A program made the translations under genes and the position numbers. The notes beneath the pieces were generated by a model. That model had not been told where the DNA came from. It saw only the letters and a list, made by a program, of their open reading frames with translations, and searched no databases. Positions 24,525-32,762 of a stretch of DNA of 40,175 bases are shown here, in pieces. Source of the DNA: Fimiplasma intestinipullorum (GTDB lineage: Bacteria; Bacillota_I; Bacilli_A; Erysipelotrichales; Coprobacillaceae); assembly GCA_018715065.1 (NCBI GenBank), contig DVMJ01000012.1, forward strand, positions 1 to 40,175, in the 5' to 3' direction. Numbering within the stretch: position 1 is the stretch's first letter; the number at the start of each line of letters is the position of its first letter.

Positions 24525-25826
24525 CTAAAGCATTTGATGTTGGCGTAATAACTCACTTCTCTTACTGATCGGGGCCAATTCGATCAGCTCATGATAGAAA
24601 ATGCTATAAAAGAAGGGGTCGGAATCTAATTTCTGCAGAATATGTTCTACCAGGATATCCTCCAGATACCTGGCATCTGCACGGGCAATGGCAATCAGAT
24701 TCCATTTGTATTGCAGATAGCGCACAAAGGCCTGTATAATGCCCTCAGGCAAAGGCATTTCTAAAGCAGAGAGCAGTTCCTGAAAAGGACGTCTAGGCAA
24801 ATGACATTTTTCGATACAGTAAGCCATTAGCGGGAGCGGCCAGTAAGTGCGTTCTGGCTGAGCCTGACAAAAAGATTCATAAGCCTGAAGATAAGACTGT
24901 TCATATAAATGAAACATCCCTTGAATAAAAGCCAGACGCGCCTGGTAGTAGGGTTGTCTGAGAAGCACGTAACGGTTAAGCAAAAAACGGCATCGCGCCA
25001 GACAGTTGGCTGCTTTGGACTGGGCATGGCTCTGAACCAGCGCTAAAGCGAGATAACTATAATAATCAAATTGTAAGCTACATTGTCTAGGATAATCCGG
25101 ATGCAGGCGCAGCCACTTCAACGCATCGATGGCATGATCAAGCTGCATACGTTTTAAATAAAACAAATACCGCGATCGAATGACCAGGATTCGATTCGAA
25201 GCCAGATAAGGTAAACGATTGAGGGGCAACTGCTTTGTTTGGATAGCATAGACCGTTAAAATAAAGCTTAATAATTCATTGAAATACCCCAGCTCAGAAA
25301 CATCAACCTCTGCCAGCGCCTGAAAAAGCAAGGCTTCCTCAAGCGTTGGCAGACGGAAATAACGGAAATAAAGCAAACAGGCTCTAAGCAGCCATAAGAC
25401 TTCCTGATAAACAAGATAGTCTTTGTAACGATCCAGATCTAAATCGATCTGTTTAAGCAGCTGATCCAATGTCGCTTCATCCGGATAGACAAGTGCGGCA
25501 TAGACGCTCGCTATCTCTTTTTCAAGTTGGATTCCAAATTGCTGCTTATAAAGAAAACGTTTGGAAAAAATAGTACTGATGCATTCATATACAAAATCAT
25601 TGTGATCCACCTCACCCTTCTCAATCGCAGTCAGCTTGGCTGGTGAACAGATGAATGGCTTATTCAGCTTACGCTGATAGATGGCTTTCAGCTCCTGAAT
25701 CTCAGTTGTATTGGTCCTGACAATTTCTTTAAGCGTCAGCCGCTTATAGGAAGGCGGAAAGTGAAGATGTGTCCGATAATATTTTAAAAGACACCCGGCT
25801 AGACGTTTGAATGTCGTTTCATCCAT
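24525..25826 (-). CDS. HTH plus helical-repeat regulator (RRNPP-like, copy A)
   Basis: The 433-aa protein has an N-terminal XRE-like region at about residues 8-85, including FICSPAKLTAIEKGEV, in which SxxKLTxIEKG resembles the recognition helix plus following turn of Cro/C1-type domains. The remaining ~340 residues are almost all helical, rich in Leu, Tyr and Arg, as in TPR proteins such as NprR/Rgg-type peptide-sensing regulators. It is a paralogue of the protein at 27016-28323. No strong ribosome binding site precedes the ATG at 25826. The tiny-ORF unit lies 194 nt beyond its stop on the same strand. Regulation through a peptide is an inference from architecture and context. Confidence 0.68.
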   Translation of the reverse strand: MDETTFKRLAGCLLKYYRTHLHFPPSYKRLTLKEIVRTNTTEIQELKAIYQRKLNKPFICSPAKLTAIEKGEVDHNDFVYECISTIFSKRFLYKQQFGIQLEKEIASVYAALVYPDEATLDQLLKQIDLDLDRYKDYLVYQEVLWLLRACLLYFRYFRLPTLEEALLFQALAEVDVSELGYFNELLSFILTVYAIQTKQLPLNRLPYLASNRILVIRSRYLFYLKRMQLDHAIDALKWLRLHPDYPRQCSLQFDYYSYLALALVQSHAQSKAANCLARCRFLLNRYVLLRQPYYQARLAFIQGMFHLYEQSYLQAYESFCQAQPERTYWPLPLMAYCIEKCHLPRRPFQELLSALEMPLPEGIIQAFVRYLQYKWNLIAIARADARYLEDILVEHILQKLDSDPFFYSIFYHELIELAPISKRSELLRQHQML

Positions 25827-25893
25827 AACGTTTACCGGGATCGTAAGGGATCAGGTTCAACAATGGCATATCAAGATGTGGGGGTTGTACGCC

Positions 25894-25926
25894 AAAAAGT
25901 CCTTTCTACTATCGCATAGAAAGGAC
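25894..25926 (-). terminator. Rho-independent terminator of galE
   Basis: Arms GTCCTTTCTA (25899-25908) and TAGAAAGGAC (25917-25926) pair perfectly; on the minus strand TTTTT follows. It is 14 nt after the galE stop. Confidence 0.93.
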
Positions 25927-25939
25927 GGCTGTCACCTGT

Positions 25940-26944
25940 TTATTGACCGCTGGTCTGAATATAGTTCCAGGCATCGCGACACATGTCTTCGATTCCGTAT
26001 TTGGCTTCCCAGCCTAATTCCTGTTTGGCTTTGGTGGTATCCGCATAGCAGGCAGGGATATCACCTGGACGTCTTGGTGCAATACGATAATTCACTTTAA
26101 CGCCATTCACCTTTTCAAAATTCTGTACGATTTCCAAAACGCTATAACCATGTCCTGTACCTAAATTATAGATATGAACACCTTTGGTACTCGTCGCTTT
26201 TTCAACTGCTTTGATATGACCCAAAGCCAAATCTACAACATGGATATAATCTCGAACACCTGTCCCATCAGGCGTAGGATAATCATTTCCAAACACATTC
26301 AGACATTCCAGTTCACCACTGGCAACCTTGACGATATAAGGCATCAGGTTATTAGGAATGCCATTGGGGTTTTCCCCGATCAATCCGCTCGGATGCGCAC
26401 CGATCGGATTGAAATAACGCAGTAATACGACTGACCATTCCGGATCAGAAATAACAATGTCCTGGAGGATCCGCTCAATAAAGAGCTTGGTCGTACCGTA
26501 TGGATTCGTTGTCCCGCCAACTTCACTGTCCTCCGTGATAGGTACCTTCTTAGGGTCACCATAGACCGTGGCACTGCTTGAGAAGATCATTCTCTTGCAA
26601 TCATATTTTTTCATTAATTCACATAGGACCAACGTTGAAAGAAGGTTATTGTGATAGTATTCCATAGGTTTAGAAACAGATTCACCGACAGCCTTAAATC
26701 CCGCAAAATGAATCACCGCGTCAATCTGGTTTTCTTTAAAAATCGTTTCTGTCGCTTCCTTATTCTGTAAGTCCACTTCATAAAAGCGGAAATCTTTGCC
26801 GGTAATCTTTCTGATCTTATCCAGCACTTCTGGCTTAGAATTAGAGAAATTGTCAGCAATGACAACATCATAGCCCGCTTCCAGCAATTCTACAGCGGTA
26901 TGACTACCAATAAAGCCTGCTCCGCCTGCAACTAGTACATTCAT
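25940..26944 (-). CDS. galE: UDP-glucose 4-epimerase
   Basis: NAD-dependent short-chain dehydrogenase interconverting UDP-glucose and UDP-galactose (or the N-acetyl forms) for cell-surface polysaccharides. The ATG at 26944 is chosen: AGAGAGGTG lies 6 nt upstream, and the protein then begins MNVLVAGGAGFIGSHTAVEL with the nucleotide-binding GxxGxxG. The 334-aa product has the catalytic SSSATVYGD segment and NPYGTTKLFIE (YxxxK) near residues 148-158, and FNPIGAHPSGLIGEN, typical of GalE. It lies between the two paralogous regulators with its own promoter and terminator. Confidence 0.96.
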   Translation of the reverse strand: MNVLVAGGAGFIGSHTAVELLEAGYDVVIADNFSNSKPEVLDKIRKITGKDFRFYEVDLQNKEATETIFKENQIDAVIHFAGFKAVGESVSKPMEYYHNNLLSTLVLCELMKKYDCKRMIFSSSATVYGDPKKVPITEDSEVGGTTNPYGTTKLFIERILQDIVISDPEWSVVLLRYFNPIGAHPSGLIGENPNGIPNNLMPYIVKVASGELECLNVFGNDYPTPDGTGVRDYIHVVDLALGHIKAVEKATSTKGVHIYNLGTGHGYSVLEIVQNFEKVNGVKVNYRIAPRRPGDIPACYADTTKAKQELGWEAKYGIEDMCRDAWNYIQTSGQ

Positions 26945-26971
26945 CTTTCGCACCTCTCTTTTATCATTTAA

Positions 26972-26999
26972 AGTATAACACATTCACCTTGAAATACAA
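26972..26999 (-). promoter_or_regulatory. Promoter of galE
   Basis: On the minus strand TTGTAT (26999-26994) and TATACT (26977-26972) with a 16-bp spacer, 28 nt before the galE start. Confidence 0.75.
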
Positions 27000-27015
27000 C
27001 TATTGTCTACTTTTT

Positions 27016-28323
27016 TTACATTTCATGGAACTGCAGGACATATTGCATGTGACGTGTGAGCGGACTTAAGATCAACAATTGCCGGTAAAAAAGAGCATAA
27101 GTCAAAAGTCCACTATCCAAAAAAGGCAGGATATTCTCCACCAGAAACTTTTCAAGCAGCAGCGCCTCTTTACGACCAATGGTATCATAGCTGTATTTGA
27201 GCCGAAAGTATTTGGCATACTCCAGTTTAAAACCGGACATGTGAACAAAGTCCACCCATTCCAATAACTGGCGGCATTGCGCTAACGGTAATTCCAGCCG
27301 CTCGGCACAATCCATAACATAAGGAAAAGCCTGCAAAACAAGATCAGGACTCCATTTCAATGCCTTTTGCAGCATGGAAAGCGCATTGGCATACTGATGG
27401 TGTGCATAAAAATGCATGCCTAGATTATGATAATAGCGTCCCTGGACATGCAGACACCCATTGAGGCGTCCGCTTTCCAAAAGTTTTCTGCAAGCCTGCA
27501 GCTCACCGACCGCCTGCGTGGAACAGCTATTTTCATATATCAATGCCTGATGATTGTGATAGATAAACTGGAGATAAGGAGAGCTGGCATAGGTGGCAAG
27601 CTCGCGGATCATCTGCAGTGTCTTCTTGGCAAGATCCACCTGATAATGATCCATATAGGCTTTAAAACGCAGCTCTAAACTTAAAAAATCACGCTGATTA
27701 CCTAAAGTACATTCGATTTCTGCCAGGGTAACTCCCGGCTGGCCCATTTTGCGATGATATTCCGATTTCATATATAAGAGTAAACTGTCCAGCTCTAGCA
27801 TGCCTGTTGGTAAAAGGGCCTCCATTTTTCTTTGCAGTTCAGCCTTAGGCAAGACCCGTTCGTTTAAATAAGTCAGTACGGCAGACAGGATCTCCAACAT
27901 TTCGCCATAGACTAGATAATGCGAAAGTTTCTGATACTGAGATCTCAGCTTGCGGTTTAATCTTGCCAGCCCTTCTTTTTCCATGCGCGTCATCTCATCC
28001 ACGATGGCCTGGATATCCTTTTTCAGATTGAGCCAGTAAATCTCCTTATAGAGATATTTGCGCGCATACACACTGGCCAGACATTCAATCACATAATCTT
28101 CCATCGAATCCTGACCGTTTTCGATGTCACTGATGCGAGAGGTAGAACAGATGCTTTTCTGATTGAGCCGCACCCCATTTTCTGCCCGAATTTCCTGAAT
28201 ACGTGCAGAATTCAACCGTGATAGCTCACGAATCGACAGTCCAACCTTCCCATTAGGATGACGATAGTTCTCACGGTAATAGCGTAACAAACGACCGGTA
28301 ATGATCTGAAAAGCACGTTCCAT
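27016..28323 (-). CDS. HTH plus helical-repeat regulator (RRNPP-like, copy B)
   Basis: A 435-aa paralogue of the regulator at 24525. Its N-terminal XRE-like part (about residues 8-85) includes ICSTSRISDIENGQ, a clearer match to the SRISxIENG signature of Cro/C1-type HTH domains than copy A. The rest is helical, with segments such as YYHNLGMHFYAHHQYANALS that look like TPR helices. The start at 28323 follows AGGAGG. It lies 57 nt after glmM on the same strand, with a weak hairpin between, so it may be co-transcribed with glmM. Peptide sensing is inferred from architecture only. Confidence 0.7.
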   Translation of the reverse strand: MERAFQIITGRLLRYYRENYRHPNGKVGLSIRELSRLNSARIQEIRAENGVRLNQKSICSTSRISDIENGQDSMEDYVIECLASVYARKYLYKEIYWLNLKKDIQAIVDEMTRMEKEGLARLNRKLRSQYQKLSHYLVYGEMLEILSAVLTYLNERVLPKAELQRKMEALLPTGMLELDSLLLYMKSEYHRKMGQPGVTLAEIECTLGNQRDFLSLELRFKAYMDHYQVDLAKKTLQMIRELATYASSPYLQFIYHNHQALIYENSCSTQAVGELQACRKLLESGRLNGCLHVQGRYYHNLGMHFYAHHQYANALSMLQKALKWSPDLVLQAFPYVMDCAERLELPLAQCRQLLEWVDFVHMSGFKLEYAKYFRLKYSYDTIGRKEALLLEKFLVENILPFLDSGLLTYALFYRQLLILSPLTRHMQYVLQFHEM

Positions 28324-28344
28324 TGGTCCACCCCTCCTTTTGAT

Positions 28345-28372
28345 AAGAAGAGTCAGCCACCAACGGGCTGAC
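28345..28372 (-). terminator. Weak hairpin after glmM
   Basis: Arms GTCAGCC (28352-28358) and GGCTGAC (28366-28372); the minus strand then reads TCTTCTTATC, a poor U-tract. Partial termination between glmM and the second regulator is likely. Confidence 0.5.
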
Positions 28373-28380
28373 CAAAAATT

Positions 28381-29730
28381 TTATTCGATAACTAAATCTT
28401 TATTTTCCATCACTGCCACCACTTCATCGATATACTGATGACAGATTGCGTCACTGCCAGCTTCAACCATGACACGTACCACTGGTTCTGTACCACTTGG
28501 ACGTAATAAGATGCGCCCTTCACTGCCTAAAGCTTCAGTCACTTTAGCTACCGCTGCTTTCACCTCTGGATCTTCCTGAGCAGCCTGTTTATCCTTAACG
28601 CGAACATTCTTTAAGACCTGAGGATAGATCTTGACTTCTTTCACTAAATCATGCAGCGTCGTCTTTTTCTCAAGGACGGCCTCCATGATCTTCAAGGAAG
28701 TCAAAATACCGTCACCGGTTGTCGCATGTTTAGAGAAAATGATATGTCCGGATTGTTCACCACCGATACAATGCCCATTCTGAACCATATTTTCATAAAC
28801 ATATTTATCCCCAACAGCGGTCTTTTCATAAGCGATGCCTTGTTTATCTAAGGCTTTATACAAGCCGATATTGGACATGATCGTTGTGACAATCGTATTA
28901 TTCGCCAGTTCGCCATGTTCTTTCATATAACAGCCGCAAGCATATAAGATCAAATCGCCGTCGACAACCATGCCTGTATGATCGACCGCAATACAGCGGT
29001 CAGCATCCCCGTCATAAGCAAAACCAACATCCAGACTTTTTTCTTTTACGAAGGCTACTAAAGCATCAATGTGGGTAGAACCACAATTCGTATTGATGTT
29101 GGTACCATCCGGTGTATTATTGATGACATACGTTTTTGCGCCTAAAGCATCAAAGACACTCTTGGCAATCGCTGAAGCACTGCCGTTCGCTAAATCCAAA
29201 CCAATGCGTTTATCTTTAAAAGAACGCGTCGCAATCGAGATCAGATAACCGATATAACGATTACGTCCCTGTGCATAGTCCACCGTACGGCCGATCTGTT
29301 CTCTTGTCGCAAATGGAACTTCCTCAGGATAAATGCCATCGATATACTGCTCGATCAGCTCTTCTGTGCTAGCCTCCAGCTTATGGCCCATGCCATTAAT
29401 CACTTTAATACCATTATCATAGAAAGGATTATGGCTGGCAGAGATCATAATCCCGCAGTCAAATTCCTCTGTGCGAACAACATAAGATACACTTGGCGTC
29501 GTCGTGACATGCAATAAGTAAGCATCTGCACCGCTGGCGGTCAGTCCGGATACTAACGCATACTCAAACATATAACTGCTACGGCGGGTATCTTTACCAA
29601 TCACGATACGTGCCTTATGATCGCGACCATAATACCAGCCTAAGAAACGGCCAACTTTATAAGCATGTTCAACAGTCAGATCCACATTTGCTTCTCCACG
29701 GAAACCGTCTGTGCCAAAATATTTACCCAT
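28381..29730 (-). CDS. glmM: Phosphoglucosamine mutase
   Basis: Converts glucosamine-6-phosphate to glucosamine-1-phosphate on the route to UDP-GlcNAc and peptidoglycan. The 449-aa length is standard. It begins MGKYFGTDGFRGEANVDL, a diagnostic GlmM N-terminus. The phosphoserine loop is GIMISASHNPFYDNGIK near residues 96-112, the metal loop is AYDGDADRCIA near 239-249, the sugar-binding GGEQSGHI is near 324, and the phosphate-binding RPSGTEPVVRVMVE is near 410. The start follows AAAGGAGAG. It has a near-consensus promoter at 29810-29837. Confidence 0.98.
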   Translation of the reverse strand: MGKYFGTDGFRGEANVDLTVEHAYKVGRFLGWYYGRDHKARIVIGKDTRRSSYMFEYALVSGLTASGADAYLLHVTTTPSVSYVVRTEEFDCGIMISASHNPFYDNGIKVINGMGHKLEASTEELIEQYIDGIYPEEVPFATREQIGRTVDYAQGRNRYIGYLISIATRSFKDKRIGLDLANGSASAIAKSVFDALGAKTYVINNTPDGTNINTNCGSTHIDALVAFVKEKSLDVGFAYDGDADRCIAVDHTGMVVDGDLILYACGCYMKEHGELANNTIVTTIMSNIGLYKALDKQGIAYEKTAVGDKYVYENMVQNGHCIGGEQSGHIIFSKHATTGDGILTSLKIMEAVLEKKTTLHDLVKEVKIYPQVLKNVRVKDKQAAQEDPEVKAAVAKVTEALGSEGRILLRPSGTEPVVRVMVEAGSDAICHQYIDEVVAVMENKDLVIE

Positions 29731-29809
29731 AGTTTACTCTCCTTTATCTCTTGTTGATGAATGTCAGATCTTTGGTCCACTAGACTACAAAAAGCCTAGT
29801 GATGATTTC

Positions 29810-29837
29810 ATTATAACACATTTTTGAATTTCCTCAA
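29810..29837 (-). promoter_or_regulatory. Promoter of glmM
   Basis: On the minus strand TTGAGG (29837-29832) and TATAAT (29815-29810) with a 16-bp spacer, about 80 nt upstream of the glmM ATG. Confidence 0.75.
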
Positions 29838-30017
29838 TTTTTTAGAGAATTTTCAAGCCATTTTCAAAATTTGTAAATTGTATCGTTCTCAGGCACCTGA
29901 AAATGCCCCCCTATAAATCATTATTATAGCATATTTATGGTAAACTTGCTTAAAAAACTATGCAAATTGGAAATTTTGTCCTATTTCGCCGTAATTTAAG
30001 CAAATGCCTTTCTTTTT
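29838..30017. other. AT-rich intergenic segment
   Basis: Upstream of the glmM promoter and ahead of the first candidate RNA. A second TATAAT box for the minus strand lies near 29925-29930 without a clear -35. No open frame with a ribosome binding site is seen. Confidence 0.4.
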
Positions 30018-30046
30018 TTGCAGCTATATCTGAAAGATTTTATAAT
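30018..30046 (+). promoter_or_regulatory. Promoter of candidate ncRNA 1
   Basis: TTGCAG (30018-30023) and a perfect TATAAT (30041-30046) with a 17-bp spacer. The downstream structured segment begins about 7-11 nt later. Confidence 0.6.
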
Positions 30047-30052
30047 TAATTT

Positions 30053-30234
30053 GTCAAAGACACGCTCAGCCACTTGAAGGAATGGTTCAATCGATGCACG
30101 CAATAACCTTCCTGACTGTCATTTCTTTAAAACTGGGACACCCGGAGCTGTCTTGATTGCCGTCCACTCCCTACGGGACGGTTGATTCCATAGACCCATC
30201 TATGGAGAGGTCATGTGACATACATGACCTTTTT
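30053..30234 (+). ncRNA. Candidate structured small RNA 1 (~182 nt)
   Basis: A non-coding stretch bounded by a promoter and a terminator. A long-range closing stem pairs AAGACA-C-GCTC (30057-30067) with GAGC-TGTCTT (30145-30154), with one bulge. Inside it, GGAA-T-GGTT (30079-30087) pairs with AACCTTCC (30105-30112). Two hairpins follow: CCGTCC/GGACGG (30160-30165 with 30176-30181) and CCATAGA/TCTATGG (30188-30194 with 30199-30205). The terminator arms are AGGTCATGT and ACATGACCT, followed by TTTT. No ORF with a ribosome binding site is present. It does not show the conserved motifs of SRP RNA, tmRNA, RNase P or T-box. Function unknown; expression not proven. Confidence 0.55.
30208..30234 (+). 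terminator. Terminator of candidate ncRNA 1
   Basis: Arms AGGTCATGT (30208-30216) and ACATGACCT (30222-30230) with a 5-nt loop, followed by TTTT on the plus strand. No plus-strand protein gene lies upstream for over 7 kb. Confidence 0.8.
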
Positions 30235-30412
30235 GGATATCAAAGTAGATAGCTTCTCTTTTTTTTGAAACAGCTTAATTCAAAATTTTATCATAATCAT
30301 GTGAAACTTTCAAATTACAGTTGTCATTAACGCAATATTTTCTCTTTTTAGCATTATTTTCAGTTTTGGTAACAATTCGACACATTTTTCAAACTAAATT
30401 CGCTATACTAAT

Positions 30413-30725
30413 GGTTGTCCGATTGCAAACGGATGAGAACCTGTTTTAGTCTTGATAATAAAAATAAACATCTGCAAACCCTAACCCAAAACATCAGACA
30501 AACTGGCATCTCATCCATACAGCATCATTGCAATAGGCAAAAAATGATTGCCTCGCTTGCTTAGCCACACGACATTTAGACGACAACGTAAGCAAAACGG
30601 GACCAGTCATGCAGGTGAGTCAAACAGGCGACACAATTGTCATTTAAACTGCTTACCCAACCCAAATACAATTGTCTGCCTGTTTAGCTCGTCTTGAACG
30701 GTGTGCATCTTGCACACCGTTTTTT
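30413..30725 (+). ncRNA. Candidate structured RNA 2 (~313 nt)
   Basis: A second non-coding stretch on the same strand, starting after a TATACT box (30404-30409; weak -35) and ending in a strong terminator. A 5' long stem pairs GGATGAGA, CC, GTTT and GTCT (30431-30452) with AGAC, AAAC, GG and TCTCATCC (30496-30516), interrupted only by small bulges. AGGCAA and TTGCCT form a mid hairpin near 30535-30553. A 3' stem pairs GAGTCAAACAGGCGACA (30617-30633) with TGTCTGCCTGTTTAGCTC (30673-30690). No ORF is seen. tmRNA, RNase P and SRP signatures are absent. The extent is predicted from sequence only. Confidence 0.5.
30697..30725 (+). terminator. Terminator of candidate ncRNA 2
   Basis: Arms ACGGTGTGC (30698-30706) and GCACACCGT (30712-30720), extendable by one pair on each side, followed by TTTTT. 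It is oriented to the plus strand, although the next protein gene is on the minus strand. Confidence 0.88.
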
Positions 30726-30797
30726 CATAGATTCCTCTCTATAACATGACCAGTCCCCTTTTTACGAATACCGCTTACCTACCGCGAAGAAAAAAGA

Positions 30798-32195
30798 TCA
30801 ATCGATTGCCTCCATATCTCTGCAGGTCAGATCCTCTGCTAAATGATCATTCAACCAGTAGACATAACCTAAAAACTGCCAGGCTAAGGTCGCCGATAAA
30901 GAATAAACATAGAAGATGCCATAATCAAACAGACTGCCAATAAATTCTGCAACCACAATCAATAAGCAGAGCATAACGACCGCATAAAAAGAGGTCTTCG
31001 ACGTCTTTTTGAGAGCTTCCCAAAAAGTCAAAATAGACTGTACAAAGAACAGCAGAAAACTCACAAAACCGACGATGCCCGCTGTGACCAACGCTTCTAG
31101 AAAGACATGATGAGAATGGACGACCTGCGCGCCTTGCAGCACCGTGGAAGATGGATCCACATCTAACCCAACCGCCCTAAAATTATTCGCGCCAACACCG
31201 AGAAGCGGAGCCGTCTTCCAGATCTTGAGACTGTCATCCAATAGTTCAATGCGTCCACTGCTCACCTCATCGGCTATCGCGGCAGCTTCTTCAAAATGCC
31301 CCAGCGGATCTTCACGCAGCATGACCATTATTTCTTCCAGACGAGCAAACTGAAAACGATTTTCCACTTCCACCTTTGCCCCTTGCAGCTGTGGAATGAT
31401 AAACAAGGTTTTTTGGACCAGATTGGCCCCAAAAACAATGGTCACGACCGTCAGGACACTCAAGACAACTTGCTTTAAGTGCGAAAATCCATATCTTCTA
31501 AATACCTTAACGTAAAGCAGGCAGATACTATAGAAAGCCAGGATCAAAAGCACACTGCGGCAGCCAGTTAAGATGATATAGAGGAGCTGTACGACACTAT
31601 TCAGAACATAGAAATAACGAAACATGAAACGCTGACGAAAGGCCCAAATCGATAGCACCATGGAAATACAGGCTAAAAAGGCAGCCGGATTACAGTTAAA
31701 ATAGATTCCAAACAGACGTTCTCCGACCAGTCCGATCGTCATGCCATGACACGTCAAAGAGATGTTCAAAAAAAACATGAGCAAGGAAATGCTGCTTGCC
31801 ACAAAGGTCAACAGACTGACCCAGGGGATAACTAAACGCATTTCCTGTCTGATAGAGAGAAGACTTCGATTCGGCGGGTTCAGGAAGACCAGAAAAAAAA
31901 TGATCAACTGTAAAACCGCAATCAAATAGGAATCCAGTGTTGAATAGGCAGTATTCGCCAGAGTGGCCAGCAACAGTGTCACCCCATATACCAACAAAGG
32001 ACCAAAGTATGCCCTTCGCCAAGATGCATACCAGAAATCATGTCCAATGATCAGCAGCGCCCAGATAAAGACGATCGGATAAAGCGGATTGCGTTCAATT
32101 CCCCAGAAACGTAAACTCAAAGTATTTAAAAAGACAACAAAAATGAAGAAGAGCCTAAAATAACTTCTTTCAAAAATCATGTTCCATTTTTGCAT
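30798..32195 (-). CDS. O-antigen ligase/polymerase-like membrane protein (Wzy_C type)
   Basis: Polytopic protein likely joining or polymerising surface glycans at the outer face of the membrane. The 465-aa product has about twelve hydrophobic segments. The family signature lies near residues 335-385: LLGVGANNFRAVGL, then VVHSHHVFLEALVTAGIVG, where the His-containing segment after a large extracytoplasmic loop is typical of O-antigen ligase-like enzymes. The start follows GGGAGG. It has an excellent promoter and stands alone, next to glmM/galE functions for nucleotide sugars. Donor and acceptor are unknown. Confidence 0.85.
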   Translation of the reverse strand: MQKWNMIFERSYFRLFFIFVVFLNTLSLRFWGIERNPLYPIVFIWALLIIGHDFWYASWRRAYFGPLLVYGVTLLLATLANTAYSTLDSYLIAVLQLIIFFLVFLNPPNRSLLSIRQEMRLVIPWVSLLTFVASSISLLMFFLNISLTCHGMTIGLVGERLFGIYFNCNPAAFLACISMVLSIWAFRQRFMFRYFYVLNSVVQLLYIILTGCRSVLLILAFYSICLLYVKVFRRYGFSHLKQVVLSVLTVVTIVFGANLVQKTLFIIPQLQGAKVEVENRFQFARLEEIMVMLREDPLGHFEEAAAIADEVSSGRIELLDDSLKIWKTAPLLGVGANNFRAVGLDVDPSSTVLQGAQVVHSHHVFLEALVTAGIVGFVSFLLFFVQSILTFWEALKKTSKTSFYAVVMLCLLIVVAEFIGSLFDYGIFYVYSLSATLAWQFLGYVYWLNDHLAEDLTCRDMEAID

Positions 32196-32225
32196 GTGAT
32201 ACCTCCCTTCTTGACGGGCATTTCA

Positions 32226-32254
32226 ATTATATTGAATCTCATCGCCACATTCAA
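32226..32254 (-). promoter_or_regulatory. Promoter of the O-antigen-ligase-like gene
   Basis: On the minus strand TTGAAT (32254-32249) and TATAAT (32231-32226) with a 17-bp spacer, 31 nt before the start. Confidence 0.85.
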
Positions 32255-32286
32255 GCAATCATCTCATTCTTTAGAGAATCTTAAGA

Positions 32287-32322
32287 AAAGAAAAAGGGCC
32301 GATCAGCCTCTACTGATCAGCC
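32287..32322 (-). terminator. Rho-independent terminator of the amino-sugar operon
   Basis: Arms GGCCGATCAG (32297-32306) and CTGATCAGCC (32313-32322) pair with one G-U, and the minus strand continues with CTTTTTCTTTT. The stem overlaps the end of the last EIIB gene. Confidence 0.88.
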
Positions 32323-32744
32323 TCACTACTCGATGATTTCGCATGATAATGTCGATAAGCCTTACTGCGTTTGACACGCAGGATGTCTTCTTCTCCCGGA
32401 AAATAGAAAGGATTCAGATGGGTCTGCAAAAACGCAGTCAGAATATCCTTTGCATCCGTATATAATTCCTCCACTTCCATGGTACCGTACATCTTTGGTG
32501 GTAAAAGATACACCGGCTTTTTATCCTGAATATAATCAGCAACGTATTGTTTGATGCGATATTTCTGATGTGGACAGACCATGATCACATCCGCTTCATC
32601 CAGATGGTCACGCGAGAATTCAAAAGGACAAAAATCCACCGCGACTTCATCCTGCAATCCTTTGGCTTCAATTTCTTTTTTCACTTTCACTGATAATGCA
32701 CTGCTGGAAAAACCACCACCACAGCAGATCAGTATTCTCAACAT
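32310..32744 (-). CDS. PTS EIIB-like protein, lactose/cellobiose type (copy 2)
   Basis: Phosphocarrier that would pass phosphate to an EIIC and sugar. The 144-aa product begins MLRILICCGGGFSSSALSVK; Cys7 aligns with the phosphocysteine of ChbB-type EIIB. A further conserved feature is VIMVCPHQKYRIKQYVADY. It is longer than usual EIIB (about 100 aa), with an extra C-terminal stretch (HLNPFYFPGEEDILRVKRSK). It is a tandem duplicate of the gene at 32763, differing most at the C-terminus, which here adds YHAKSSSSEADQ. No EIIC or EIIA adjoins; the EIIC at 12369 is a possible partner. Confidence 0.85.
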   Translation of the reverse strand: MLRILICCGGGFSSSALSVKVKKEIEAKGLQDEVAVDFCPFEFSRDHLDEADVIMVCPHQKYRIKQYVADYIQDKKPVYLLPPKMYGTMEVEELYTDAKDILTAFLQTHLNPFYFPGEEDILRVKRSKAYRHYHAKSSSSEADQ

Positions 32745-32762
32745 CTGAACAACATCTCTTTC

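Noticed and set aside
25849..25860. Minus-strand TTGAACCTGATC, identical to part of the TPP-riboswitch consensus, upstream of regulator copy A
   Set aside because: The rest of the thi-box (CTGAGA segment, GGGGTGC start and AGGGA end) is missing and the downstream gene is not a thiamine gene. Probably a chance 12-mer.
30061..30120. Minus-strand frame resembling a transposase tail
   Set aside because: Only about 25 codons long with no supporting motif; the strong plus-strand RNA signals explain the region better.
30413..30725. Identity of candidate RNA 2 as tmRNA, RNase P RNA, SRP RNA or a glmS ribozyme
   Set aside because: No tag reading frame or acceptor stem, no RNase P core, no SRP tetraloop domain, and it points away from any glmS gene.
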